From Pseudonocardia kujensis (GTDB lineage Bacteria; Actinomycetota; Actinomycetes; Mycobacteriales; Pseudonocardiaceae): a DNA stretch of 64,000 nt. Under the pieces are notes generated by a model. That model did not search any database and was not told where the DNA came from. It was given only the letters and a program-made list of their open reading frames with translations. Where the stretch lies: positions 1-64,000 of the forward strand of contig NZ_JAJSOK010000040.1 of assembly GCF_021283305.1 (NCBI RefSeq). Direction: 5' to 3'. Made by a program: the position numbers and the translations under genes. Within the stretch, counting starts at the first letter, position 1, and each line of letters begins with the position of its first letter. This document shows, piece by piece, positions 17,738 through 25,989 of the stretch.

Positions 17738-18296
17738 CATCCGGCCCGGCGCCACCTTCCCGGACTACTCGCTGCCCGACCACACCGGCACGGTCCGCAC
17801 CCTCGGCGAGCTGCAGGGTGACGACCCGATGATCCTCACGCTCGCCCGGGGCCACTACTGCCCCAAGGAGCACCAGCAGCATCTCGAGCTCGCCGCTCTC
17901 CAGCCGAAGCTCGCGGTGGCCTACACCCGCCTGGTCACCATCGCGACCGACGAGCACCACACCCTGCAAGAGTTCCGGGCGTCGGTGGGCGCTCACTGGC
18001 CCTTCCTCTCCGACCCCGGCCGCACCGTCCAGCAGGACCTGGACATCCAGGAGTACACGGACCCGGAGAACGACCCGATGATCCCGCACACCCTCGTGCT
18101 CGAACCCGGCCTGGTCGTCCGCTCGGTCTACAACGGCTACTGGTTCTGGGGGCGGCCCTCGATCGCCGACCTCTGGCACGACCTGAGGGCCGTGCTCGCC
18201 GCCACCCGCCAGGACTTCGACCTGAGCGCCCCCGGTCTGCGCGAGCGCTGGGACGCCGGCGACCTGGCACCCTTCCACGGGTGGGACAAGCGGTGA
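17727..18296 (+). CDS. Redoxin/AhpC-TSA-like thioredoxin-fold protein
   Basis: A 189-residue protein that opens like a peroxiredoxin (RPGATFPDYSLPDHTG, then ILTLARGHYCPKEHQQH). Cys near residue 50 in GHYCPKE sits where the peroxidatic cysteine or the first thioredoxin cysteine would be. It is the only apparent cysteine and the usual PxxxT/SxxC context is not intact, so a one-cysteine redoxin is likely. A typical FLSDPGRTVQQDL stretch follows. It probably reduces peroxides or acts in thiol redox control in the cytosol. The ATG has GAGGAG upstream. It overlaps the following MOSC gene by four bases. Confidence 0.85.
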   Translation: MRADIRPGATFPDYSLPDHTGTVRTLGELQGDDPMILTLARGHYCPKEHQQHLELAALQPKLAVAYTRLVTIATDEHHTLQEFRASVGAHWPFLSDPGRTVQQDLDIQEYTDPENDPMIPHTLVLEPGLVVRSVYNGYWFWGRPSIADLWHDLRAVLAATRQDFDLSAPGLRERWDAGDLAPFHGWDKR

Positions 18297-18724
18297 CGCT
18301 CGCGCGGCTGGTCTCGGTGAACGTCGGCCTTCCGGAGGAGGTGCGCTGGCGGGAGGAGACCGTCCGCACCGGGATCTGGAAGCGGCCCGTCGGCGGCGCG
18401 GCGATGGTGCGCCGGCTCGACATCGACGGGGTCGGCCAGGGCGACCTCGCCGGCCACGGCGGCGAACAGCGGGCCGTTCTCGTCTACCGGACCCAGGCCC
18501 TCGACCACTGGGCGGAGCACCTCGCGCGCGACGACCTGGAACCCGGCTGCTTCGGCGAGAACCTGACGGTCGACGGCCTGTCCGACGCCGAGGTACGGAT
18601 CGGCGACCGCCACCGGATCGGCGAGGCGGAGTTCGAGGTCACGCAGCGTCGATTGCGAAGATCCGTCCGCCCGCGCGGTCGAGCAGACCGGCTGTGGACA
18701 CCGGCGAGCCGGCGGCGCTCGTGA
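18293..18724 (+). pseudogene. C-terminally truncated MOSC-domain protein
   Basis: This starts with GTG overlapping the redoxin stop (GTGA). Residues 1-110 are the front of a YiiM-like MOSC domain: SVNVGLPEEVRW, GGAAMVRRLDIDGVGQGDLA, HGGEQRAVLVY and CFGENLTVDGL. MOSC proteins usually continue through EVTQPRxPC with a conserved Cys and total over 200 residues. Here EVTQ is followed by an unrelated Arg-rich tail and a stop, so the molybdenum-cofactor/sulfur-binding Cys region is lost. It is probably non-functional, or the remainder has been replaced by other DNA. It is convergent with the operon ending at 18903. Confidence 0.7.
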
Positions 18725-18860
18725 AGAGCTCCCGCGTCCGGTCACCGTGGACGAACGATCAGCGTGACGAACAGATACCTTGTGTCGTGATCGACAGCCG
18801 GGAGTAGGACGGGATCACGCGTGGCGGCGGCCTGACCGATCACCTCGGGACCCGCAGAAG

Positions 18861-18886
18861 CTGAGCCACCCCGCCCTGTGGCTCAG
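18861..18886 (-). terminator. Hairpin terminator between convergent units
   Basis: CTGAGCCAC and GTGGCTCAG form a perfect 9-bp stem with an eight-base loop, 16 bases beyond the stop of the HpaI-aldolase gene. No clear U-tract follows, as is common in high-GC actinobacteria. It may stop transcription from both sides. Confidence 0.6.
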
Positions 18887-18902
18887 AACCGGACCTCACC
18901 AC

Positions 18903-19667
18903 TCAGAAGGCTTCTCTCAGCCGATCAGATCCCTCGACGAGCAGTCCCGCGTCGGTCCCCACCGCTACGAACGTGGCGCCCGCGTCGATGTAGCGCGCGG
19001 CGGACTCCGGGACGCGGGTGAGGACGCCTGCGGCCTTGCCGGTGGCACGCACGTTCCCGATGGCGTCTTCGATGGCCTGTCGGACCTCGGGGGCTTCGGG
19101 CCGTCCGAGGAGACCGAGGGATGCGGCGAGATCGGAGGGGCCGAAGAAGACGCCGTCGACCCCGCCCACGGCGACGATCTCGTCGAGCGACCTGAGCCCC
19201 TCGACCGTCTCGACCTGGACCAGGACGCAGACGTCGGTGTTCGCCCGCGAGAAGTACTCCCGGTCCCGGCCCCAGGCCGCGGCCCGCGCTCCGGCCACGC
19301 CCCGGCTGCCGTCGACGCCGGGTTGCGGGTAGCGGCAGTGCCGCACGACCTCCCGGGCCTCGTCGGCCGAGGAGATCATGGGCACCAGCACGGTCCGGGC
19401 CCCGAGGTCGAGACAGCGCTTGAGCTCGGCCTCGCCGTAGCCGCCGAGACCGGTCGGGACCCGCACGACCGGCTCGACGCCCGGGTACGCGGCGATGGCC
19501 AGCAGCTGGGACTTGACCACGGCGAGGTCGAACGGGCCGTGCTCGCCGTCGACGACGAGCCAGTCGAACCCGGCCGCCGCGACGATCTCGGTGGACTCGG
19601 TCGAGGGCAGGGCCAGCCAGAGCCCGATCTGCGGACGCCCCTCGGCCAGGGCCTGCTTGAAGCTCAC
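18903..19667 (-). CDS. HpcH/HpaI-type 2-keto-3-deoxy acid aldolase
   Basis: A 254-residue class II pyruvate-type aldolase. Signatures are VVDGEHGPFD (about residues 40-49, substrate and base region), the metal-binding Glu in VQVETVEGL and Asp in VFFGPSDLAASLG, and ISSADEARE between them. Such enzymes cleave 2-keto-3-deoxy or 4-hydroxy-2-keto acids to pyruvate and an aldehyde using a divalent metal. The GTG start at 19667 overlaps the stop of the upstream amidohydrolase by four bases, so it is the last gene of the eight-gene operon and may catalyse the final carbon-carbon cleavage. The exact substrate is not deducible. Confidence 0.92.
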   Translation of the reverse strand: MSFKQALAEGRPQIGLWLALPSTESTEIVAAAGFDWLVVDGEHGPFDLAVVKSQLLAIAAYPGVEPVVRVPTGLGGYGEAELKRCLDLGARTVLVPMISSADEAREVVRHCRYPQPGVDGSRGVAGARAAAWGRDREYFSRANTDVCVLVQVETVEGLRSLDEIVAVGGVDGVFFGPSDLAASLGLLGRPEAPEVRQAIEDAIGNVRATGKAAGVLTRVPESAARYIDAGATFVAVGTDAGLLVEGSDRLREAF

Positions 19668-20722
19668 AGCCCGTACACCCGGCGCGCGGTGCCCGCGAAC
19701 AGAGCGCCGCGCTCCGCGGCCGTCATCGACTCGGTGATGCGCTTGAAGGTGTTCCACAGCGTCGCGTAGGGAACCCCGACCTTGTCCACGGGATAGTTGC
19801 TCTCGAACATGCACCGGTCCGGGCCGAAGGCCTCGATGCAGGTCTCGATCCAGGGCCGCCACAGCGCGGCCAGCTCGGTCGAGGAGGCGGGCCGCTCCGC
19901 GGTGCGGTAGTCGAAGGCGGCCAGCCGGGCGACCAGGCCGCCGATCTTGCAGGTGACGTTCGGTCGCTCGGCCACCGCCTGGACGCCGCGGCGCCAGGTG
20001 GCGAAGTCCTCGTCCCGGTGACCCGTGTAGTGGCCGTAGCCGAGCGGACCGCCGCAGTGGTCGAGCACGACGGAGAGGTCGGGCAGGGCGTCGGCGAGGT
20101 CGGCGACGTCCAGGATCTGGGGGAAGAACACCCAGGTGTCGAGCACGAGCCCGAGGTCGCGCAGCACGGCCGCGCCCTTGCGGACCTCGGGATCGGCGAG
20201 GAGGTGCGGGGCGCTTCCAGTGTGGCTGTTCTCGATCTCGGGGTCGGCGTCCCAGCTCGTCGCGAACCGGACCCCCTTGAACCGTCCACGACCCGCCGCC
20301 AGGTGAGCCTGCAGTACCTCCTCGACGGCCGCGCCGAGCCGAAGGTCGGCAAACCCGGTGATGCCGTCGCCGACCGCGACCGGAGATGCGCCGCTCTCGG
20401 CCGACGCGGCCACGCCGGCGACGAAGTCGGTCTCCCCGACGGGCCGCAAGGCCTCCGGACCCTCGGTGCGGTACATCGAGAGGCACTCGGCGAACACCGT
20501 CGCGACGACGTTGTGCCCGGTGTCGGCGTCCGCGATGAACTCATCGAGCAGGTAGCGGTAGCCGGGGTGGTCCCAGAGGTGGTGGTGGGGATCGACGATG
20601 GAGAGGTCGGGAAACAGCACCTCCTCCACCGGGGCCTTCGCGAGCCACTCGTGGTCGGGCGGGTAGATGCGGCCGAACTCGGTCGGCCGTCCCTCGGCCG
20701 TGCGCATCAGCGGGGAGCTCAT
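19664..20722 (-). CDS. Amidohydrolase-family (2-pyrone-4,6-dicarboxylate lactonase-like) hydrolase
   Basis: A 352-residue TIM-barrel hydrolase of the COG3618 type. The metal site HHHLWD is at about residues 45-50, VVLDHCGGP follows in the middle, and FESNYPVDK near residue 305 is the characteristic last barrel motif. Family members open lactones (2-pyrone-4,6-dicarboxylate, sugar lactones) or hydrolyse amides. The ATG start overlaps the transporter stop (ATGA) and its own stop overlaps the HpaI start (GTGA). A second, shorter member of the same family is the first gene of this operon, so two ring-opening hydrolytic steps are plausible. Confidence 0.9.
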   Translation of the reverse strand: MSSPLMRTAEGRPTEFGRIYPPDHEWLAKAPVEEVLFPDLSIVDPHHHLWDHPGYRYLLDEFIADADTGHNVVATVFAECLSMYRTEGPEALRPVGETDFVAGVAASAESGASPVAVGDGITGFADLRLGAAVEEVLQAHLAAGRGRFKGVRFATSWDADPEIENSHTGSAPHLLADPEVRKGAAVLRDLGLVLDTWVFFPQILDVADLADALPDLSVVLDHCGGPLGYGHYTGHRDEDFATWRRGVQAVAERPNVTCKIGGLVARLAAFDYRTAERPASSTELAALWRPWIETCIEAFGPDRCMFESNYPVDKVGVPYATLWNTFKRITESMTAAERGALFAGTARRVYGL

Positions 20723-22065
20723 GCTGTCTCCTTTCCGGTGGCGTCGATCTCGTCGAAGGTCGATGTCGAGGTCTCCCGGGCGAGCCGGACCCCGACCAGG
20801 CTGATCGCGGCCGCCACGACGAGGTAACCGAGCACGAGACCGTAGTGCGGCGCCCCGCCCGCCGCCGCGGAGAGCCCCGTGGCGATCAGGGGGAAGAAGC
20901 CTGCACCGAGGGTCGCGGCGAGCTGGAAGCCGATCGAAGCGCCGCCGTAGCGGAAGCGGGTGGGGAAGAGCTCGGCGATCCAGGCGCCGAGCGGGCCGAA
21001 GGCCATGCTGTGGGCGATGGCGGGCAGGATCGCAGCGAGGATCGCGAGCCCCCATCTGCCGCTGCCCAGCGCCTCGAAGGCCGCCCACGCCGTGACCGGG
21101 ATGAGGACGATCCCGCCGACGGCGAGTCGCTTGCGTCCCCACCGGTCCGACAGCCCGGCGAAGAGGGGCACGAACAGCAGCCCCGTCGCGGTGCCCAGCA
21201 GCGTGATGGTGAGGGCCTGGGACGAGGTGAAGCCCAGCTGGATCGCGTACGCGGGGTTGAACGAGCTGTTGAGGGCCGACGCGGTCGTGACGACGAAGGC
21301 CGCGAGGACGACGATGCCGAGGGCCCGCCACTGCGTCCGGAACAGGTCGGTCAGCGGCCGTTTCGCGAGCTCGTGGGCCCGCTTGGCCTTCTCGAAGACG
21401 GGGGTCTCGTCCACCCCGGCGCGGACCCACAGGGTGAGGGCGACGAGCACGAGCGAGAAGAAGAACGGCAGCCGCCATCCCCAGCCGAGGAAGTCCTCCC
21501 GAGGCAGCAGGGTGACCAGCAGCAGGCTGGCGTTGGCCAGGATGATCCCGGCGTAGAGCCCCACCTGCGGCGCGCTGCTCGCCAGCCCGCGGCGACGGTC
21601 GCGCGCGTACTCCACGGACATCAGCAGTCCGCCGCCGAACTCGCCGCCCGCCGCGAGCCCCTGCACCACGCGCAGGGCGACGAGCAGGATCGGCGCCCAC
21701 ACCCCCATGGTCGAGTAGGGGGGCAGCAGCCCGATCAGCAAGGACGCGATCCCCATCGCGAGCACGGTGACGAGCAGGACCCTCCGGCGCCCGAGACGGT
21801 CTCCCACCGCCGTCATCAGCAGCGCCCCGAGGGGTCGGGCGACGAACCCGACGGCGAGGGTCGCGAACGAGGCGAGCAGCGCCGCGGCGGGGTCTGCGCC
21901 CGGGAAGAACAGCGGGCCGATGGCGACGGCCGCCAGCAGGCTGTAGAGGTAGAAGTCGTAGTACTCCACCAGCGTGCCGAGCAGCGCGGACCACATCGCG
22001 CGCCTGCGCTGTCGCGTCGCGTGGGCGGTCCTGGGGGGCTGTTCGGAAGTGCGGTCCAGCGTCAT
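20719..22065 (-). CDS. MFS transporter of the metabolite:H+ symporter (MHS) family
   Basis: A 448-residue permease with 12 predicted membrane helices. MHS signatures are LVEYYDFYLYSLLAA near the N-terminus, GDRLGRRRVL in the first cytoplasmic loop, the VQGLAAGGEFGGG motif and ELFPTRFRYGGASIGFQ in the second half. MHS carriers import small organic acids such as shikimate, citrate and alpha-ketoglutarate with protons. Its position inside a catabolic operon suggests it imports the pathway's acidic substrate. It overlaps the downstream amidohydrolase by four bases and follows the flavin monooxygenase gene after 28 bases. Confidence 0.93.
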   Translation of the reverse strand: MTLDRTSEQPPRTAHATRQRRRAMWSALLGTLVEYYDFYLYSLLAAVAIGPLFFPGADPAAALLASFATLAVGFVARPLGALLMTAVGDRLGRRRVLLVTVLAMGIASLLIGLLPPYSTMGVWAPILLVALRVVQGLAAGGEFGGGLLMSVEYARDRRRGLASSAPQVGLYAGIILANASLLLVTLLPREDFLGWGWRLPFFFSLVLVALTLWVRAGVDETPVFEKAKRAHELAKRPLTDLFRTQWRALGIVVLAAFVVTTASALNSSFNPAYAIQLGFTSSQALTITLLGTATGLLFVPLFAGLSDRWGRKRLAVGGIVLIPVTAWAAFEALGSGRWGLAILAAILPAIAHSMAFGPLGAWIAELFPTRFRYGGASIGFQLAATLGAGFFPLIATGLSAAAGGAPHYGLVLGYLVVAAAISLVGVRLARETSTSTFDEIDATGKETA

Positions 22066-22093
22066 TGCTCCACCTGTTCCGGGGGTGTGGGAC

Positions 22094-23233
22094 TCAGCTC
22101 GCGCCGAGCGGGGCGAAGGGTTCGCGCAGGCCGCGCTGTTCGAGGACGGGCAGCAGGTCCTTGCCGAGCCTGCCCAGCCCGTCCTCGAAGTCGACGTAGC
22201 CGATCAGCAGGCCGTCGATGCCGACGTCGGAGATGGTCTGGAGCTGCTCGGCGATCCGCTCGGCGTCGCCGCAGAAGATCGAGCCGCCCGCGCCGGCCGC
22301 GGCCCGCAGGTGCAGGACCTCGCGGGTCTCCGTCGACAGGGCCTGCGAGTTGATCGCGCGCTCGTCCATCCACGCCTGGATGGACTCGTGGTCGGCGTTG
22401 TCGACGGCGATCCGCCGCAGGGCGGCGTCCGCCTCGGCGTTGGTGTCGCGCTGGACGATCGTGGACATGATCCACACCTGGGTCTCGCGGCCGAACTCCT
22501 CGCGCGCGGCGGTCTTGTAGGCCTCGACCTGGGCCCGCCAGTCGTCGGGGTCCGAGGAGGTCAGGCTGATGAAGCACATGTCCGCGTTGCGCAGGGCGAA
22601 CGCGCGGCCCGCCTGCGAGCTGCCCGCGCTCATGATCGCCGGACGCGGGCGCTGGACCGGTCGCGGGCGCGAGGCCGCGGCGGCGACCTGGAAGAACGGT
22701 CCGTCGTGGTCGAACTCGTGGTCCTCGGTCCACAGCCGCGTGATGATGTCGAGCCACTCGGCGAGGTGCGCGTAGCGCTCGTCGTGCTCCTTGAGCGGCG
22801 CGCCGAACATCTCGAGCTCCGGTCGGCTCCAGCCGGCGACGACGTTGAGCCCGAAACGGCCGCCGGAGATGATGTCCACCGTGGCCGCCATCTTCGCCGC
22901 GGCGATCGGGTGGACCGTGGGGGCGTGCGAGGTCGCGAACACCGCGGCGTGCCGGGTCGCCTGGGCGATGCCCGCCGCCCAGGTGAAGGGCTCCAGGACC
23001 ACGCCCGACGGATGGTCGGGATGCCCGACCCGGTGGCCCTTCCAGCGGGCGTAGGCGACGATCGCCTCGAGCCCCGCGGCGTCGGCCAGCTGGGCGGCGC
23101 GCAGGTTCTTCTCCCAGGTCGGCGTGTGCACCTCGGGGACGAGCGTGTTCGCCGTGCCCTTGCCGTTGAGGCCGAAGACGCCCATCTTCAGCCGGTTCGG
23201 CCCGAAGATCGGGTTGGTGGAGGGGGTGGTCAT
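22094..23233 (-). CDS. LLM-class flavin-dependent monooxygenase
   Basis: A 379-residue luciferase-like TIM-barrel enzyme. Visible family segments are HPIAAAKMAATVDIISGGRF, then GLNVVAGW, HDERYAHLAEWLDI, and MSAGSSQAGRAFAL. This arrangement matches the two-component monooxygenase group that includes the pyrimidine oxygenase RutA and sulfone/nitrilotriacetate monooxygenases. These use reduced FMN supplied by a separate reductase, with oxygen, to cleave rings, C-N or C-S bonds. The nitroreductase-like gene 28 bases upstream is a candidate flavin partner, though it is not a typical flavin reductase. The reaction is unknown; ring cleavage or hydroxylation of the imported compound is the best guess. 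Confidence 0.9.
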   Translation of the reverse strand: MTTPSTNPIFGPNRLKMGVFGLNGKGTANTLVPEVHTPTWEKNLRAAQLADAAGLEAIVAYARWKGHRVGHPDHPSGVVLEPFTWAAGIAQATRHAAVFATSHAPTVHPIAAAKMAATVDIISGGRFGLNVVAGWSRPELEMFGAPLKEHDERYAHLAEWLDIITRLWTEDHEFDHDGPFFQVAAAASRPRPVQRPRPAIMSAGSSQAGRAFALRNADMCFISLTSSDPDDWRAQVEAYKTAAREEFGRETQVWIMSTIVQRDTNAEADAALRRIAVDNADHESIQAWMDERAINSQALSTETREVLHLRAAAGAGGSIFCGDAERIAEQLQTISDVGIDGLLIGYVDFEDGLGRLGKDLLPVLEQRGLREPFAPLGAS

Positions 23234-23261
23234 CGTGGATCTTCTCCTCTCGTGCCGGTTC

Positions 23262-23927
23262 TCACCGGTGGAAGGTCGCGAACGTCTCGACCGGAACCCG
23301 GGAGGTGCGCAGCGTGTTGGCGGGTTCGTCCGGGTCGATCCGGCCGAGCCCCACGCCGCACACCAGCATCTCCGTCTCTGGGATCGCCAGCCTGCGCCGC
23401 ACGACGTCCGGATAGGACACCACCGCCACCTGCGGACACGACTCGAGGCCGTGGGCCCGCGCGGCGATCAGCAGGTTCTGGACGAACATGCCCGCGTCGA
23501 GCAGGCTCCCGCGGCCCATGTCCCGGTCGATGCTGACGAACACGGCGACCGGGGCACCGTAGAAGGTGTGGTTGCGGGCGCGCTGGCGGTGCGCCGCCGC
23601 CCGGTCGCCGCGGGCGACGCCCACCGTCGAGTAGAGCCCCCACCCGCACTCCCGCCGCCGGTCCAGGTAGGGACTGCGCCAACGGGCGGGGTAGTAGTCG
23701 TAGTCCGGTCGCGGGTCGGCCTCCCGGTCGTGCTCGGCGAGCAGGTCCGCGCTGAGGGCCCGCAGGGCCTCGCCCGTGACGACGGCGACCCGCCAGGGCT
23801 GGATGTTGCTGCCGCTGGGCGCCCGCGAGGCGATCTCCAGCAGCCGCCGGACGAGGTCCTCGGGGACCGGGTCGGGGAGGAATCCCCGCACGGTGCGTCG
23901 TCCGACGATCGCCTCCTCGACGATCAC
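23262..23927 (-). CDS. Nitroreductase-family flavoprotein
   Basis: A 221-residue FMN enzyme of the nitroreductase fold. The N-terminal GRRTVRGFLPDPVPEDLVRR and the FMN-binding APSGSNIQPWRV stretch are typical, and LLIAARAHGLESCPQ is the matching C-terminal signature. The family reduces nitro groups, quinones or flavins, or catalyses unusual flavin chemistry. The GTG start at 23927 overlaps the CoA-transferase stop by four bases (GTGA). Within this operon it could supply reduced flavin to the LLM monooxygenase, or reduce an enone or nitro intermediate. The family is certain, the role is inferred. Confidence 0.9.
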   Translation of the reverse strand: MIVEEAIVGRRTVRGFLPDPVPEDLVRRLLEIASRAPSGSNIQPWRVAVVTGEALRALSADLLAEHDREADPRPDYDYYPARWRSPYLDRRRECGWGLYSTVGVARGDRAAAHRQRARNHTFYGAPVAVFVSIDRDMGRGSLLDAGMFVQNLLIAARAHGLESCPQVAVVSYPDVVRRRLAIPETEMLVCGVGLGRIDPDEPANTLRTSRVPVETFATFHR

Positions 23928-25096
23928 GACGCGGCCCGCACCCGGCGCAGGTCGTCGATCTCCTCGCCGCTGAAGTCGAACCGAGCGAGGATCTCGTCCG
24001 TATGCTCCCCCGCCAGCGGGGCCCGGGTCAGCACCGCGTCGCCCGCACCCATCTTCACCGCCGTGGTCCCAGCGCGGTAGCGGCCGACCTCGGGATGGTC
24101 GTACTCGGCCACGAGCCCCTCCGCGAGGACCTGCGGGTGCTCGAACATCTCGCCGATGTCCCGCAGCGCGACGACCGGGACGCGCCCGACCATCTCCTGC
24201 TCCCACTCGAGGGCGGTCCGGGCCAGCAGCGCCTGCTTGATCTGCGGCATCAGCGCGGCCCCCTGCTGCGCGCGCTTGACGAGGGTGTCGTAGCGGGGAT
24301 CGTCCGCCAGCTCGGGCAGGCCGATGATCTCGCAGAGCGCCGTCCAGAACTTCGCCGTGCCCGCCTGGAAGTACAGGTGGCCCTCCTTCGTGGGGACGGC
24401 TCCGCTGATCTGGCTCGAGTCCGGCTCCCGCTGCACGTCCCTGGGCTCGGAGTCCGCCCAGACGAACCGCCCGACCTGCAGCGCGAGGGCGGACCGCAGC
24501 AGGGAGACCTCCACGTGCTGGCCCTCCCCCGTCCGCGCTCGGTGCAACAGCGCCGCCAGCACGCCCTGGGCGAGCAGCGCGGAGGCGTAGAAGTCCACGA
24601 TGGAGCCGCGCAGGATCTGCGGTGCGCCGACGGTCAGCCCCTGGGCCAGGGCCATCCCGGTGAAGCACTGCAGCATCTGGTCGTAGCCCGGGTGCGACCG
24701 CATCGGGCCGTCGCCGTTGCCGTAGCCGGTCAGGGAGCAGTAGACGAGGTCCCCGCGGATCGCGCGGAGTGCCTCGTAGCCGATCCCGAGCGACTCCGCG
24801 ACGCCGGGCCGGAAGTTGTGCACGACGACGTCGGCCCGCGCCACCATGCGCAGGAACGCCGCGGCACCCGCCTCGGACTTGAGGTCGAGCCGGATCGAGC
24901 GCTTGTTGCGGTTGGCCCCGAGCACGGCGCGGTTCTCCCCCTTCAGCGTGGAGGGGTAGCGCCGCATCATGTCGCCCTCGGGTGCCTCGATCTTGACGAC
25001 CTCGGCCCCGTGGTCGCCGAGCAGCGCGCAGCCGTAGGGACCCGCGAGGTAGCTGGTCAGGTCGAGGACCACTATGCCGTCGAGTGCCGATGCCAT
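23924..25096 (-). CDS. Family III (CaiB/BaiF-type) CoA transferase
   Basis: A 390-residue intertwined-dimer CoA transferase. The opening LDGIVVLDLTSYLAGPYG and GDHGAEVVKIEAPEGD are diagnostic. RNKRSIRLDLKSEAG follows, and the catalytic Asp lies in the HPGYDQMLQ segment around residue 150. It moves CoA between acyl groups, here probably to activate a carboxylic acid before lyase cleavage. It is coupled to the CitE-like gene upstream (TGATG, 1-base overlap) and to the nitroreductase downstream. A CoA transferase beside a CitE-like lyase suggests cleavage of a beta-hydroxyacyl-CoA, in the style of citramalyl- or malyl-CoA. Confidence 0.93.
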   Translation of the reverse strand: MASALDGIVVLDLTSYLAGPYGCALLGDHGAEVVKIEAPEGDMMRRYPSTLKGENRAVLGANRNKRSIRLDLKSEAGAAAFLRMVARADVVVHNFRPGVAESLGIGYEALRAIRGDLVYCSLTGYGNGDGPMRSHPGYDQMLQCFTGMALAQGLTVGAPQILRGSIVDFYASALLAQGVLAALLHRARTGEGQHVEVSLLRSALALQVGRFVWADSEPRDVQREPDSSQISGAVPTKEGHLYFQAGTAKFWTALCEIIGLPELADDPRYDTLVKRAQQGAALMPQIKQALLARTALEWEQEMVGRVPVVALRDIGEMFEHPQVLAEGLVAEYDHPEVGRYRAGTTAVKMGAGDAVLTRAPLAGEHTDEILARFDFSGEEIDDLRRVRAAS

Positions 25097-25989
25097 CAGT
25101 CGTGTCCTTCCGTGGTGGCCGAGGTGAGCAGGTCGCGGGCGCGCGCCACGACCGGGTCGTCGATCATGCGGCCGTCGAGCAGGAACGCCCCGGCCCCGTC
25201 GGCCGCGTGCCGGGCGGCCGCGTCCACGACCTCACGTGCCCAGTCCAGCTGCCGTGGGGTGGGCCGGTAGACCTCCCGGATGATCGGGATCTGCGCGGGG
25301 TGGATCGCCGCCTTGCCCGCATAGCCGAGCGCCTTCCCGCGGGCGGCACTGGCGCGCAGCCCCTCGACGTCCCCGACGTCGGCGAACACGGTGTCCCGCG
25401 GCCTGCCGAGACCGGCCGCGCGGCAGGCGACGGGCAGCAGCGCCCGCGGGGTGTCGAAGACCGACTCGTCGGCCCCCCACTCGATGCCGAGGTCGGTGGT
25501 GAGGTCGCCCGCACCGAACGACAGCTCGACCCGCCGGGTCGCCGCCGCCCCCGCCCGGGCGATCGCGTCCATGCCGACCACCCCGCGCGCGGTCTCGATC
25601 ACCACGCCGAGCGGTGTCGCCCCCGCCGCGACACCGGCGCGTCGTTCGGCCTCGGTCAGCCGCTCGTCGACGGTACGCAGGGCGTCCGCGTCGTCGATCT
25701 TGGGCGCGACGATCCCCGCGATCCCGGGCCGCAGCACGGCGAGCAGGTCCTCCCCGCCCTCGGCGACACCGAAGTCCCGCGCCACCGCGAGGGGGTTGAT
25801 CCGCACCGAGCACCGCCCCGGCAGCCGCTCGATCAGCTCGGCCGCGCCGCGCCGCGCCGCGTGCTTCTCGGCGGCGGGCACGGCGTCCTCGAGATCCAGG
25901 ATGATCGACACCTCGAGTGCCGCGGCCTTGTCCCGCAGCCGCCCGACGTGGGCGGGCACGAACAGCGGCGCCACCCCGCCCCAGGTCAT
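25096..25989 (-). CDS. CitE-like (HpcH/HpaI superfamily) acyl-CoA lyase
   Basis: A 297-residue protein of the CitE/malyl-CoA lyase branch: LFVPAHVGRL at the start, then IILDLEDAVP with the substrate-binding acid pair, the metal-binding Glu in VVIETARGV, and the end AGKAAIHPAQIPII that is typical for this branch. Members split beta-hydroxyacyl-CoAs such as citramalyl-CoA into acetyl-CoA or another acyl-CoA and a keto acid. The ATG at 25989 overlaps the amidohydrolase stop (ATGA). A longer frame upstream is only the antisense shadow of that gene. The adjacent CoA transferase could make its substrate. Confidence 0.9.
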   Translation of the reverse strand: MTWGGVAPLFVPAHVGRLRDKAAALEVSIILDLEDAVPAAEKHAARRGAAELIERLPGRCSVRINPLAVARDFGVAEGGEDLLAVLRPGIAGIVAPKIDDADALRTVDERLTEAERRAGVAAGATPLGVVIETARGVVGMDAIARAGAAATRRVELSFGAGDLTTDLGIEWGADESVFDTPRALLPVACRAAGLGRPRDTVFADVGDVEGLRASAARGKALGYAGKAAIHPAQIPIIREVYRPTPRQLDWAREVVDAAARHAADGAGAFLLDGRMIDDPVVARARDLLTSATTEGHD

